Part shown: positions 8,101-14,756 of the stretch, in pieces
How the letters are laid out: every line of letters starts with the position of its first letter
How positions within the stretch are numbered: the first letter of the stretch is position 1
Notes under the pieces: model-generated
What the model was told of the DNA's origin: nothing
Databases searched by the model: none
The model's input: the letters and a program-made list of their open reading frames with translations, nothing else
Assembly (NCBI GenBank): GCA_964556705.1
Contig: CAZKXX010000092.1
Coordinates: forward strand, 1 to 15,339
DNA from: CAZKXX01 sp964556705
GTDB lineage: Bacteria > Acidobacteriota > Terriglobia > UBA7540
DNA length: 15,339 nucleotides
Direction of reading: 5' to 3'
Translations under genes and position numbers: made by a program

Positions 8101-8417
8101 GAGCAGGAATCATCGTGAGAAACTCAATCATCCTGGTGGACTTCATTGAACTGCGTCGCAAGCAGGGGATGCCGCTGGAGGAGGCGGTGGTGGACGCGGG
8201 AGCGGTCCGCTTCCGGCCCATGCTGCTGACGGCGGCGGCGGTGGTGGTGGGCGCCTCGGTGATTCTGTTTGACCCGATTTTCCAGGGCCTGGCGCTTTCG
8301 CTGATGGCGGGCGAAGTGGCTTCGACGTTCCTTTCGCGCATGGCCGTGCCGGTGCTTTATTATTTGCACGCGCGCGGCGAAGCGCCGGCGACGCCCGGGG
8401 CGGAAGCTCAAGCCTGA
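5196..8417 (+). CDS. RND-family efflux pump, inner-membrane permease
   Basis: This proton-driven inner-membrane transporter is the engine of the tripartite pump. Its length, 1073 aa, is normal for AcrB/MexB-type permeases. Seen: TM1 at about residues 19-37, a large periplasmic loop starting EEEPQIVVPMMDVFVEMPGA, a TM2-6 block from about 355, a second periplasmic loop from about 575 (KMLPFDNKSEFQIIVDMPEG), and a TM8-12 block from about 905. TM4 carries ILVDDAIVVVEN with Asp419 and Asp420, matching the paired proton-relay aspartates of AcrB (407/408). This DDA form resembles the hydrophobe/amphiphile (HAE) type more than CzcA-type metal pumps, which carry DG there. In the TM10 region the usual Lys (AcrB 940) is replaced by Arg975 in GIIVRNSIILVDF. 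The substrate cannot be read from the sequence; organic compounds are likelier than metals. Confidence 0.95.
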   Translation: MKKLGLAGQVARYFINSKLTPLIGVFAILLGVFAVWLTPREEEPQIVVPMMDVFVEMPGATAKEVEERVITPMEKLIWEIPGVEYIYSTATPGRAISIVRFKVGANEEESVIRLYNKLYSNFDLIPPGVSQPLIKLRAIDDVPVLTLTLWSDRYDSFMLRRVAANLESEIKSIEDVSVTSLIGGERRQIRVVLDPARLAALGVAPATVVPPLARANRRLQAGEFAAANRQFFVETGEFLETADDVGRVVVSVHGGRPVYLRDVAEVLDGPAEPASYVLFGHGRGADEKRETVSGEFPAVTVTVAKRKGKNAVVVAGRVIEKVESLRGSIVPAGVEMTVTRNYGETAQEKSNELLKHLMIATFGVTLLVAFALGWRSSIVVLAAIPVTLALTLFLYFLYGYTLNRVTLFALIFSIGILVDDAIVVVENIARHFNLPENRGRPIADVAVEAVDEVGNPTSLATWTVIAAILPMAFVGGLMGPYMRPIPVGASVAMLVSLFIAFVISPWAALRMLKGEKHSYAAEGAEGWTTRLYRRAMEPLIREPRKRLMFLAGMVALLLLVLAMPLLKIVRVKMLPFDNKSEFQIIVDMPEGTTLEHTARVARELGRRAAEEPEVVNYQVYAGTAAPYNFNGLVRHYFLRRAAHEADVQVNLLPKHERDAQSHEIAKRVREALQPISEKHGVRMKVAEIPPGPPVYQTLMAEVYGPEYQQQIEVARQIREVFERTPGVVDVDWTVEDEQPQFRFVVDKEKAALNGVGADQVVETLRLALDGSVIGLAHQPKEKEDVPIVVEVRRASRSSVTDLAAIRVVSASGMLVPLGELTRIEEGAIEKAIYHKNLKRVVYVTGDVAGGEESPVYAILSLTKELDKIQAPGGYSVERYSTALPFLTDRVSMKWDGEWHITYEVFRDLGFAFAVVLVLIYVIVVAWFQSFRVPLVIMAPIPLTLVGILPAHAMMGAFFTATSIIGFIAGAGIIVRNSIILVDFIELRRKQGMPLEEAVVDAGAVRFRPMLLTAAAVVVGASVILFDPIFQGLALSLMAGEVASTFLSRMAVPVLYYLHARGEAPATPGAEAQA

Positions 8418-8447
8418 CGCGGCGCCGCCGGGCTCACAACATCTTCT

Positions 8448-8452
8448 GGAGG
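8448..8452 (+). promoter_or_regulatory. Ribosome binding site fixing the DUF2892 start at 8459
   Basis: GGAGG abuts the in-frame ATG at 8453, leaving no spacer, but lies 6 bases before the ATG at 8459. The second ATG, giving MDLNRWL, is therefore the likelier start. Confidence 0.6.
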
Positions 8453-8458
8453 ATGGTC

Positions 8459-8647
8459 ATGGACCTGAATCGCTGGCTCCGGTTGATTGCGGGACTCTTC
8501 GTGATGGCCACGGTGGCTCTCGGCCACTTCGTCAGCCCGTGGTGGTTTCTCTTCACGGCGTTCGTGGGACTGAACCTGTTCCAGTCGGCTTTCACGAACT
8601 GGTGCCCGATGATGACTTTCCTTCGCAAGCTGGGGGTGAAACCTTAG
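8459..8647 (+). CDS. DUF2892 / YgaP-type two-helix membrane protein
   Basis: This small inner-membrane protein (62 aa) belongs to the DUF2892 family, the same unit that forms the membrane anchor of the YgaP rhodanese. It opens with MDLNRWLRLIAG, has two hydrophobic helices (about 7-24 and 28-46) and ends in the family pattern NWCPMMTFLRKLGV with conserved Cys49-Pro50. No rhodanese domain is attached. It lies 41 bases after the pump stop and is probably the last gene of operon A. DUF2892 proteins are often found near sulfur-transfer, OsmC or efflux genes, and the conserved cysteine near the membrane face suggests thiol or persulfide chemistry, but the function of stand-alone copies is not known. 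An alternative start, ATG 8453, would add two residues. Confidence 0.85.
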   Translation: MDLNRWLRLIAGLFVMATVALGHFVSPWWFLFTAFVGLNLFQSAFTNWCPMMTFLRKLGVKP

Positions 8648-8649
8648 CG

Positions 8650-8677
8650 CGCGGGCTCAGCCTTTCCGCGAGCCGCG
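8650..8677 (+). terminator. Possible terminator hairpin after operon A
   Basis: Just past the DUF2892 stop, CGCG (8650-8653) and GCTC (8655-8658) pair with GAGC (8670-8673) and CGCG (8674-8677). This gives 8 base pairs with one bulged G and an 11-base loop. There is no T-run after it, so termination is only suggested by position. Confidence 0.3.
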
Positions 8678-8706
8678 TTGACGCGCTGAGGTCTGCGTGA
8701 TAGCTT
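8678..8706 (+). promoter_or_regulatory. Candidate sigma-70-like promoter for the GT2-GtrA gene
   Basis: TTGACG (8678-8683, five of six matches to the -35 consensus) is followed after 17 bases by TAGCTT (8701-8706, three of six matches to the -10 consensus). It lies in the 153-base gap (8648-8800) ahead of the glycosyltransferase gene. The -10 is weak and the region is GC-rich, so this is tentative. I see nothing else in this gap apart from the hairpin at its left end. Confidence 0.3.
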
Positions 8707-8800
8707 CGGTTTGCGGCGCCCGCTGGAGGGTTGCGCGGGATTTTGTCTGCCGTTCGAGCAGAGACCGCGGCGCGCGTGCTGACCCGCGGACCGAACCCGG

Positions 8801-9916
8801 ATGGTTTCTGTTGTCATTCCGACATACAACGAAGCGGCGGTGATTTCCGAGACGTTGCGCCGGGCCGCAGCGGCTCTGAAATCCACAGGCGAACCCTACG
8901 AGCTGCTGGTCGTTGACGACGGCTCTCCCGACGAGACGGCCGACATCGCGCAGCGCGTGGGGGACGAATTTCCGGTGCGCGTGCTGCGCCGCGCCGCGCG
9001 GCAGGGACTGGCGACGGCGGTGCTCGAGGGCTGGGCGCTCGCCCGCGGAGATTTGCTGGGCGTGATGGACGCCGACCTCCAGCATCCGCCGGAAGCCCTG
9101 CGCGACTTCGTCGAAGCCGCGAAAAAGCCGGAAGTGGACCTCGTCATCGCCAGCCGTTACGCGCGAGGCGGGACTTCACGCGGCCCGTGGCTGCAACGGA
9201 TAACCTCGCGAACCGCGATCCATCTGGCCTCCTGCGTTCTCCCGCTGACGCTTGCCGAAGTCACCGACCCCATGTCGGGAATGTTTCTCGTGCGCCGCTC
9301 GGCGATTGAAGGCGTGCGGCTCAGCCCGCTCGGTTACAAAATCCTCCTCGAAGTTCTCGGCAAGGGGCACTATCGGCGGCTCGCCGAAGTCGCCATCGTG
9401 GATCCCGGCGGAGACAGCTCGAAGCTCGGACCGCGCCAGGCGCTGGAATACGTCTGGCACCTCTGGCGGCTGGCGGGCTCGACGGGTCAGCGCGCGGCCT
9501 GGGCGCGTTACGCGCTCGTCGGTCTGGCCGGCGCGGCGCTGGACATTGCCCTCGTTTATCTCCTCTCCGTGCGGCTGGGCTGGCCGCTGGTCCTCGCGCT
9601 GGCCGTGGCAATTCAGACCACGCTGCTCAACAATTTCTTCTGGAACGAAACACTCACGTTCCGGCCGGTGCGCGACAAGCAGGAGCGCGACGGAACCCTC
9701 CTGTCGCGCCTGAAGCGATACGAATGGACGTGCCTTCCGGGCGCGCTGCTGAACGGTGTGGTCGTGCTCGTGGCGGTGGCCGCCGGCGCGCAGGTTCTTC
9801 CCGCCGCCGCCCTCGGAGTCCTCGCGGGCGGCTTCTGGAACATGGTTTTCCGCCTGCCGAGAATCTGGAAGGTCTGGGGCTCGCATCGCCCTCCCCAGCG
9901 CGAAAACGCGGTCTGA
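8801..9916 (+). CDS. DPM1-like GT2 glycosyltransferase fused to a GtrA membrane domain
   Basis: The protein (371 aa) joins two activities that are usually separate. Residues 1-225 form a family 2 glycosyltransferase of the dolichol/polyprenyl-phosphate sugar synthase type: VSVVIPTYNEA at the start, VVDDGS with Asp39 and Asp40, the metal/nucleotide-sugar motif DAD (90-92) in MDADLQHP, and DPMSGMFLVRR. Residues 235-360 form a GtrA domain (ARYALVGLAGAALDIALVYLL, LLNNFFWNETLTF) with about four membrane helices, proposed in other systems to flip the lipid-linked sugar. The family SK motif, usually preceded by an Arg as in R-x-x-G-E-S-K, reads DPGGDSSK (201-208), with Pro202 in place of that Arg. 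ATG 8801 is the only start after an in-frame stop at 8780. The ribosome binding site is weak. It converges on the YfhO-like gene, which suggests a joint pathway. Confidence 0.92.
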   Translation: MVSVVIPTYNEAAVISETLRRAAAALKSTGEPYELLVVDDGSPDETADIAQRVGDEFPVRVLRRAARQGLATAVLEGWALARGDLLGVMDADLQHPPEALRDFVEAAKKPEVDLVIASRYARGGTSRGPWLQRITSRTAIHLASCVLPLTLAEVTDPMSGMFLVRRSAIEGVRLSPLGYKILLEVLGKGHYRRLAEVAIVDPGGDSSKLGPRQALEYVWHLWRLAGSTGQRAAWARYALVGLAGAALDIALVYLLSVRLGWPLVLALAVAIQTTLLNNFFWNETLTFRPVRDKQERDGTLLSRLKRYEWTCLPGALLNGVVVLVAVAAGAQVLPAAALGVLAGGFWNMVFRLPRIWKVWGSHRPPQRENAV

Positions 9917-9928
9917 CGGCGCCCGTCA
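9914..9928. terminator. Shared hairpin built from two facing stop codons
   Basis: TGACGG (9914-9919) and CCGTCA (9923-9928) form a perfect 6-bp inverted repeat with a CGC loop. Its outer ends are the + strand stop (9914-9916) and the minus-strand stop (9926-9928). It could act as a short bidirectional terminator between the convergent genes. It lacks T-runs on either side and is short, so chance is possible. Confidence 0.25.
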
Positions 9929-12502
9929 CGTGCCGTTGGGATTGGCCGGAGGACTTTCAACGGGCCAGCGCGCGCCGGTCGCGCACATCGCGGCGAGCAG
10001 CAGCACGGCGAGCAGGGAGACTGCCGCTCCTTCCTTCAATCCTCGTTGCCGGTAGAAGAATCGCAATTCGTGTTCGCCCGCCTCGAGGTGGACCGCGCGG
10101 AAGAGGTGATTGGCCCGCAGAATGCGCACCTCGCGGCCGTCGGCTTGCGCGTGCCAGTTCTGGTCGTACCGGTCCAGCAGCACAACGTATCCGGGACGCG
10201 TCAGCTTGGCGCGCAGCGTGACTTCGTTCGGATGGTGACGGACGAATTCCACCTGCCCGGGACTTTCGGGACTCTCCGAGGAGGTGGCGGGAAAGGCGTC
10301 TGCAGCGAGGATGACTTCGCGGTGGGGATCGAACTCGGGCGAGGAGAGAGTGGCGAGGGTGCTGAGCGAATCGGCCGAGGGGCGCGCCGAGGCGACCGCA
10401 TAGGCGCGCGGAACGAAGCAACGGTTCTCGTATAGCGCGCTGGGCTGCGCCGAGCCGTTGAAGACCGGACCGATCTCACGAAGCGTGTCATTCGGGCGCG
10501 GTGTCCAGAGAATCTGGTAGCGGACGTTGGTCCGGCCGAGCAGGCAGTCGCCATCCTCGGCCTCGGGCGCGTAACGGACGATGTAAAGCCAGAACTCCTG
10601 GAGGGCTGGCGGGATGGTTCCCTCGACGTCAAAGTTGAGACTGCCTTCGAGGCGCGCCAGCATCGACGAGCGGGCCAGCACCAGACGGTCGCGAAAAGCG
10701 ATCTGAGCGCGCGGCGGCAGGCGGGCGGCTTCCGGAAGGGAATCGAAATTGAGAAAATCCTGGGGAGGAATCCTTTCCACCCACGATCGGTCATTCTTGG
10801 GGATGCGATTCAGGAAGCAGTAACGGTAAGGCTGGTCTGACGTCTCGAAGGAATCGAGCACCGGAGGGCGGAAAGCGTAGAAGCTTTTGGGCACCGTCGG
10901 GTTCACGGAATACGTTTCGGCGGCCAGCTGAACCGCGCCGAAAATGGCGAGAGGAAGCAGCGCTCCTCGCGCCCAGGTTTTTCCTTTTTCGAGACTCACC
11001 AGCCACATCATGGCGCCCAGCGAGAAGCCGAGGAGGCCGGGTAGATGGATCTTCAGGAAAGCCACCAGATAGCGCGCCGCTTCTTCGACCTGCACGGCCG
11101 TTATGGTGCTTTGCAGAGTCCAGAGGACTCCGGAGGCCGGGCGTGCTATGAGCGCGGGAGCGATAAAACTCACGACGAGGACGACCCCGGAGAGAGCGGC
11201 GAGGCAGTGGAGGGGAATCAGAATTTTCCTTCGGTTCGCGTGGCGAGACGCGCGAATGTCACCGAGCGCGCCGTAACCCCAGCCCGCCAGCAAAGCGCAA
11301 AGCAGCGCGATGGGCACCAGCAGCTTGACGGGGAACCGCACCATTCCCAGGAGCGGATTGAGAAGATAGGCGAAAGGAAAAATTGGTGTGAATTTCCCGA
11401 AGGCGAGCAGCAACAGGATGAGTGTGGCCGCGGCGAGAAAATGCACGCGACGGTCCGGCGCGAGCGCCCAACCGGCGAGGCCCAGAAACAGGGGAATAAA
11501 TCCGATGAAAATCGAAGGAAAGTACGGGCCGTGGGGTCCGTTCAGCGCCCACGTCCAAACCGTGGGAGCATCGATCGCGTCGCCATAAAATCGCGGGAAA
11601 ACCGCTTCCAGCAGGCCCGAGGGATGGAACGACCAGAACGCCGTCTCCATGAAGGGAAGGCCCTGCACGCCGCGGCGTGAGCTTTGCAGCAGGTCGGCGG
11701 CGGGGAAGAGCTGGACGGACGAGAGCGCGACCATCAGAATGCCGACCGCACCGAAGGCCATCACGATCCGCCGGTTTTCGATTCCCAACGGGCGCTCGAG
11801 GCTGCCGCGTTGGAAGAGCGCATACGCCACGGCCAGGCCGAAGGTCGCGACCAGCGTGAACGGCTCTCCCGCCAGAAACTGCAACGTAAAAACAACCGTG
11901 AGCGCGGTCCAGGCGCGCGCGGAACAGGAGTCCAGCGCGCGGTCCGTGGCCAGCAGCGCCCAGGGAATCCACGCGGCGGCGGCAACATGGTTATAGAAAT
12001 TTCCCAGTGAAAGCACCGGGCCGCTGAAGAGGAAGAAAAAGGCCGCGAAGAACGACGCCGCGGGCGACTGCCGCCAGCGCCGCGCGAGAAAATACGCGCC
12101 GAGGCCCGCCAGCCCGAAGTGCAGAAGGTAATGAAATGTGTAGGCAAAATCCAGGGGCAGCACGGCAAGCAGGAGCGTGTCCGGATAGAAGAGCAGGAAA
12201 TTGGGGTTGGCGAGAACCGCCTGGCCGTAATTCAGATAGGGATTCCAGTAAGGCAATTCGCCCTGCTGGAACATTTCCTGTATGAACTTTGCATGCGGAT
12301 AGGTGTAATTGAAAACGTCGCGGTAATAGAACATCTCCGTAGTGAAGATGACCTTCCAGAATATGCCCGTCAGGCAGGCGAGCAGGAGAGCCAGCATCGT
12401 CCAGTCCGCGCGTTGAAGGCCCGGCCCGGAGGACTCCCTCGGCAAATCTGTTTGGGGGACTTCGAGCCGGGTTGCCGTCCCGTCGCTTATTTCACGATCC
12501 AT
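9926..12502 (-). CDS. YfhO-like multi-pass membrane glycosyltransferase (GT-C type)
   Basis: This large integral membrane protein (858 aa) resembles YfhO-family proteins, which act as GT-C-fold enzymes transferring a sugar from a polyprenyl-phosphate donor on the outer face of the membrane. A cytoplasmic tail of about 33 residues precedes TM1 (about 34-54). TM1 is followed by FYYRDVFNYTYPHAKF, where Asp62 sits in the first outward loop as in GT-C enzymes, and by LPYWNPYLNYGQAVLANPN. About a dozen further hydrophobic helices run to about residue 540. A soluble beta-rich domain then ends in the family's C-terminal signature (about 770-819: PGYVVLLDRYDQNWHAQADG, then HLFRAVHLEAGEHELRFFY) and a last helix (about 825-842). 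It is the third gene of a minus-strand operon, 54 bases after GT87, with a weak ribosome binding site. Acceptor and sugar are unknown. Confidence 0.87.
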   Translation of the reverse strand: MDREISDGTATRLEVPQTDLPRESSGPGLQRADWTMLALLLACLTGIFWKVIFTTEMFYYRDVFNYTYPHAKFIQEMFQQGELPYWNPYLNYGQAVLANPNFLLFYPDTLLLAVLPLDFAYTFHYLLHFGLAGLGAYFLARRWRQSPAASFFAAFFFLFSGPVLSLGNFYNHVAAAAWIPWALLATDRALDSCSARAWTALTVVFTLQFLAGEPFTLVATFGLAVAYALFQRGSLERPLGIENRRIVMAFGAVGILMVALSSVQLFPAADLLQSSRRGVQGLPFMETAFWSFHPSGLLEAVFPRFYGDAIDAPTVWTWALNGPHGPYFPSIFIGFIPLFLGLAGWALAPDRRVHFLAAATLILLLLAFGKFTPIFPFAYLLNPLLGMVRFPVKLLVPIALLCALLAGWGYGALGDIRASRHANRRKILIPLHCLAALSGVVLVVSFIAPALIARPASGVLWTLQSTITAVQVEEAARYLVAFLKIHLPGLLGFSLGAMMWLVSLEKGKTWARGALLPLAIFGAVQLAAETYSVNPTVPKSFYAFRPPVLDSFETSDQPYRYCFLNRIPKNDRSWVERIPPQDFLNFDSLPEAARLPPRAQIAFRDRLVLARSSMLARLEGSLNFDVEGTIPPALQEFWLYIVRYAPEAEDGDCLLGRTNVRYQILWTPRPNDTLREIGPVFNGSAQPSALYENRCFVPRAYAVASARPSADSLSTLATLSSPEFDPHREVILAADAFPATSSESPESPGQVEFVRHHPNEVTLRAKLTRPGYVVLLDRYDQNWHAQADGREVRILRANHLFRAVHLEAGEHELRFFYRQRGLKEGAAVSLLAVLLLAAMCATGARWPVESPPANPNGT

Positions 12503-12556
12503 TCCGCACCAGAGGATTTTCCTGCACGCGTAACCGCCCGAAGTCGCGGGATTTTA

Positions 12557-13786
12557 TCAAACCTCTTTGCTCCCGGTCGTGGCGCCCGGCTCGCGGGCTG
12601 CTCGAGCAGCGAGCAGAGAGTAGCCAAGCGCCGCGGTGGTGCTGATGAGGCCCGCCTGAAGCGCCGTCAGTCCATGGACCGCGTCCACTTCCGGCAGCCA
12701 GCTCATCGCCACGGCCAGAAGCGCGATTCGGGCGAATTTCTCCGAAGGCAACGGCGAGCCCGCCTCCGGAGCGCCACGCAGGACCACAGCGGCCGCCGGC
12801 GCCAGCAGAATCAGGCTTTGCAGATAGACGTGCGGCGCGGCGAGCAGGCTGACGAGCAGGGTGAGCGCCCACTGGCATCCGAAGCGAAGTTCGTTTGAGC
12901 GCCACGGGCCGCGCCATGCCAGCGCGAGAACCACAAACGATCCCGCGACGAAGACCAGCGCCAGTGTTTCTGCCGTCGCGCCGCCGCCCAGCAGACGCAC
13001 GAACAACCCCCGCCAGCTCGGCATGCCCCGCAGGTTCAGCTCCGATTGCGCCGGCGTATAGCTGCGCGCCGCCTCCAGATTCAGGGCCACGTAACGCTCA
13101 AATCCGTCGGGTCCCACAACGGCGAGCGAGATAAGAAGCAGCACCGCTCCGCCCGCGAGACACGGGCCGACGACCCGCCAGCGGCGCTTGGCGGCGAGGA
13201 CCAAAAGCGGAAGGAGAAATAGTTCCGGCTTCATCATCAGCAGGGCCAGCCAGATTCCCGCCCGGCGCTCGCGATCGGCAAGAAGGTCGCGGAAGAAGAG
13301 CCCGGCGACGAGGAGAAGAAGCGCCGAAATGTTTCCCCATCGCAGGTTGTGGTAAGTGGGCTCAAAAGCCAGAAACGCCGCGATGAACAGCCCGCTGGCC
13401 GCCAAGTCGAGCCGCGCCAGGCGCGTGAGCATCCTCAGGCCGGCGAGGAGCAACCCGAGAGAAAAACCGCACCACAGCGCGTAAGCGGACATCAGCGGCA
13501 GGGAAGCCAGGGGAACGAAGAGCAGGGCGAACGCCGGAGGATTGAAAAAGAACTTGGTGTGCCCCGACGCCACCTCAGCGATGGTGGCGGCCTGAAGTTC
13601 CTTGGAATAAAGCTCGCTGCCCCTGCCGTCGGCGACGATGCGCCCGGCCGAGTAAAAGACCTTGAAATCGGCAATGGGGGCGAAGCGTTCGGCCTCCAGA
13701 GCCACCCACGCCGCGGCAGCCACAAACACCGCGAGACAGAGCGCGGCGCTCCATTTCAAAGTCCCGTTGGGCGGAGAAACGATCAT
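12557..13786 (-). CDS. GT87 (DUF2029) membrane glycosyltransferase
   Basis: This integral membrane protein (409 aa) is of the DUF2029/GT87 family, GT-C enzymes that in studied members (mycobacterial PimE) transfer mannose from polyprenyl-phosphate-mannose in the periplasm. TM1 (about 12-30) is followed by IADFKVFYSAGRIVADG, with Asp40 in the position of the catalytic Asp of the first loop. FFFNPPAFALLFVPLASLP, EPTYHNLRWGNISALLLL, MMKPELFLLPLL and GMPSWRGLFVRLL are further family-like blocks between about ten hydrophobic helices. The start ATG 13784-13786 overlaps the PAP2 stop by 4 bases (ATGA), with no good ribosome binding site of its own, so coupled translation is likely. The frame stays open to 14284, but the upstream part is low-complexity Arg/Ala/Ser sequence overlapping PAP2 and is not real coding. 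The sugar is not known. Confidence 0.85.
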   Translation of the reverse strand: MIVSPPNGTLKWSAALCLAVFVAAAAWVALEAERFAPIADFKVFYSAGRIVADGRGSELYSKELQAATIAEVASGHTKFFFNPPAFALLFVPLASLPLMSAYALWCGFSLGLLLAGLRMLTRLARLDLAASGLFIAAFLAFEPTYHNLRWGNISALLLLVAGLFFRDLLADRERRAGIWLALLMMKPELFLLPLLVLAAKRRWRVVGPCLAGGAVLLLISLAVVGPDGFERYVALNLEAARSYTPAQSELNLRGMPSWRGLFVRLLGGGATAETLALVFVAGSFVVLALAWRGPWRSNELRFGCQWALTLLVSLLAAPHVYLQSLILLAPAAAVVLRGAPEAGSPLPSEKFARIALLAVAMSWLPEVDAVHGLTALQAGLISTTAALGYSLLAARAAREPGATTGSKEV

Positions 13787-14733
13787 GGGATTGAACGCGC
13801 CGAAGGTTCTTCGACAGGCGCTTCCGTCGCTGATGAATGATCCCTTCGATTTTCCCGCACGAGACGATGGGCGAGCCACGCGCAGGGAACTGCATAGAGA
13901 GCGCCGAGAATCAAATCTACGATGTAGTGATGCCCGCGCACCACCGTCGCCAGCCAGACCGCCGCGGCATAGAAGGTCACGCGCCGCCGCGCGCCGGGCG
14001 AGGGCTCCACCAGGCACCACAGGAAAATCGGATAAGCGCCATGCAGCGAGGGGACGGCCGCAAACCAGTTGGGGTTCGCCGCCCACAAGCGCTCGAAAAG
14101 AGCGGGAGGGTTCATGCGATAAGGGTCCAGCCAGGCGAGCGACGGCGCGTCGAATCCGAAGTAGAACACGTACCAGGGCGGCGCGACGGGATAGAGAAAG
14201 TAAGTTGTCAATGCGAGCGCGTGAAGAAGCGTCAGCCCGACAACAAATCTTCGAAAGCGCGGCGGGGTGGGGGGACGCCACCACAGGTAGAGCATATAGC
14301 CGGGGACGACGACGAAGTGGGACCAGTAGATGAGATCCGCCACGGTGTTGACGGGTATTTTCCAGCGGGACTCTTCGAGCAGGCTGAGGAAGTAGATGGC
14401 CGGGACTTCGCCTCCCGCCATCCAGCCGAAGACCGTTCGTTCCAGCTCATAAACTTCCCGGATCGTGACGCGGGCGACGAGTTCATCGGCAAAGCCCCGC
14501 ATGCCGTCGTAACCGATCCAGAAAAGCAGAAGGGGAAGCCAGTCGAGGAGAAACCGGCGGGCGTTCTCGCGGCCCGAAGCGGCCAGGCCGACGACGATGG
14601 CGCCTACGCAGAGATAGCGGAAGGCGACGCCGTAATAGACGAAGGCGACGCTCACGTAGGCGGCGATGCCGAAAATCCACAGCAGCTGCCACAGGTTCAG
14701 CCCCCAGAAGACGCTGCGTTCGGATGTTCGCAT
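13783..14733 (-). CDS. PAP2-superfamily membrane protein, Aur1/inositolphosphotransferase-like
   Basis: This integral membrane protein (316 aa) has the three PAP2 active-site motifs in the form seen in the Aur1-like (PAP2_3) branch: YPVAPPW (181-187), AVPSLHGAYP with His231, and RGHHYIVD (266-273) with His269 and Asp273. Several hydrophobic helices precede and separate them (LWQLLWIFGIAAYVSVAFVYY, LLLFWIGYDGMRGFAD, YWSHFVVVPGYMLYLWW). This branch includes head-group transferases and lipid phosphatases. As first gene of an operon with GT87 and YfhO-like proteins, it may dephosphorylate polyprenyl phosphate or pyrophosphate, or transfer a phospho-head group to a glycolipid; neither can be decided. 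ATG 14733 is the only plausible start, as no in-frame alternative lies just upstream. The C-terminal tail (from about 290) is charged and probably cytoplasmic. Confidence 0.9.
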   Translation of the reverse strand: MRTSERSVFWGLNLWQLLWIFGIAAYVSVAFVYYGVAFRYLCVGAIVVGLAASGRENARRFLLDWLPLLLFWIGYDGMRGFADELVARVTIREVYELERTVFGWMAGGEVPAIYFLSLLEESRWKIPVNTVADLIYWSHFVVVPGYMLYLWWRPPTPPRFRRFVVGLTLLHALALTTYFLYPVAPPWYVFYFGFDAPSLAWLDPYRMNPPALFERLWAANPNWFAAVPSLHGAYPIFLWCLVEPSPGARRRVTFYAAAVWLATVVRGHHYIVDLILGALYAVPCAWLAHRLVRENRRDHSSATEAPVEEPSARSIP

Positions 14734-14741
14734 CGTGGAAA

Positions 14742-14756
14742 GCCGGACCCTCCGGC
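14742..14756 (-). promoter_or_regulatory. Leader hairpin holding the Shine-Dalgarno-like sequence of the PAP2 gene
   Basis: A perfect 6-bp stem with a 3-base loop (read on the minus strand GCCGGA-GGG-TCCGGC) ends 8 bases before the PAP2 start codon. The only purine-rich GGAGGG ahead of that start lies in this stem-loop, so folding would hide it. It may tune translation or end the DUF362 transcript. The 160-base gap (14734-14893) shows no clear promoter. Confidence 0.3.

Noticed and set aside
8419..8428. Palindrome GCGGCGCCGC between the pump and DUF2892 genes
   Set aside because: It has no loop and is simple GC-rich sequence of a kind common by chance here.
12119..12898. Plus-strand frame of 259 codons across the YfhO/GT87 junction, and one of 211 codons at 11045-11680
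   Set aside because: Low-complexity Arg/Gly/Glu sequence with no domain, antisense to well-supported membrane protein genes.
13787..14284. N-terminal extension of 166 residues on the GT87 gene
   Set aside because: It overlaps PAP2 in another frame, is Arg/Ala/Ser-rich and has no membrane segment. ATG 13786 directly precedes a normal first helix.
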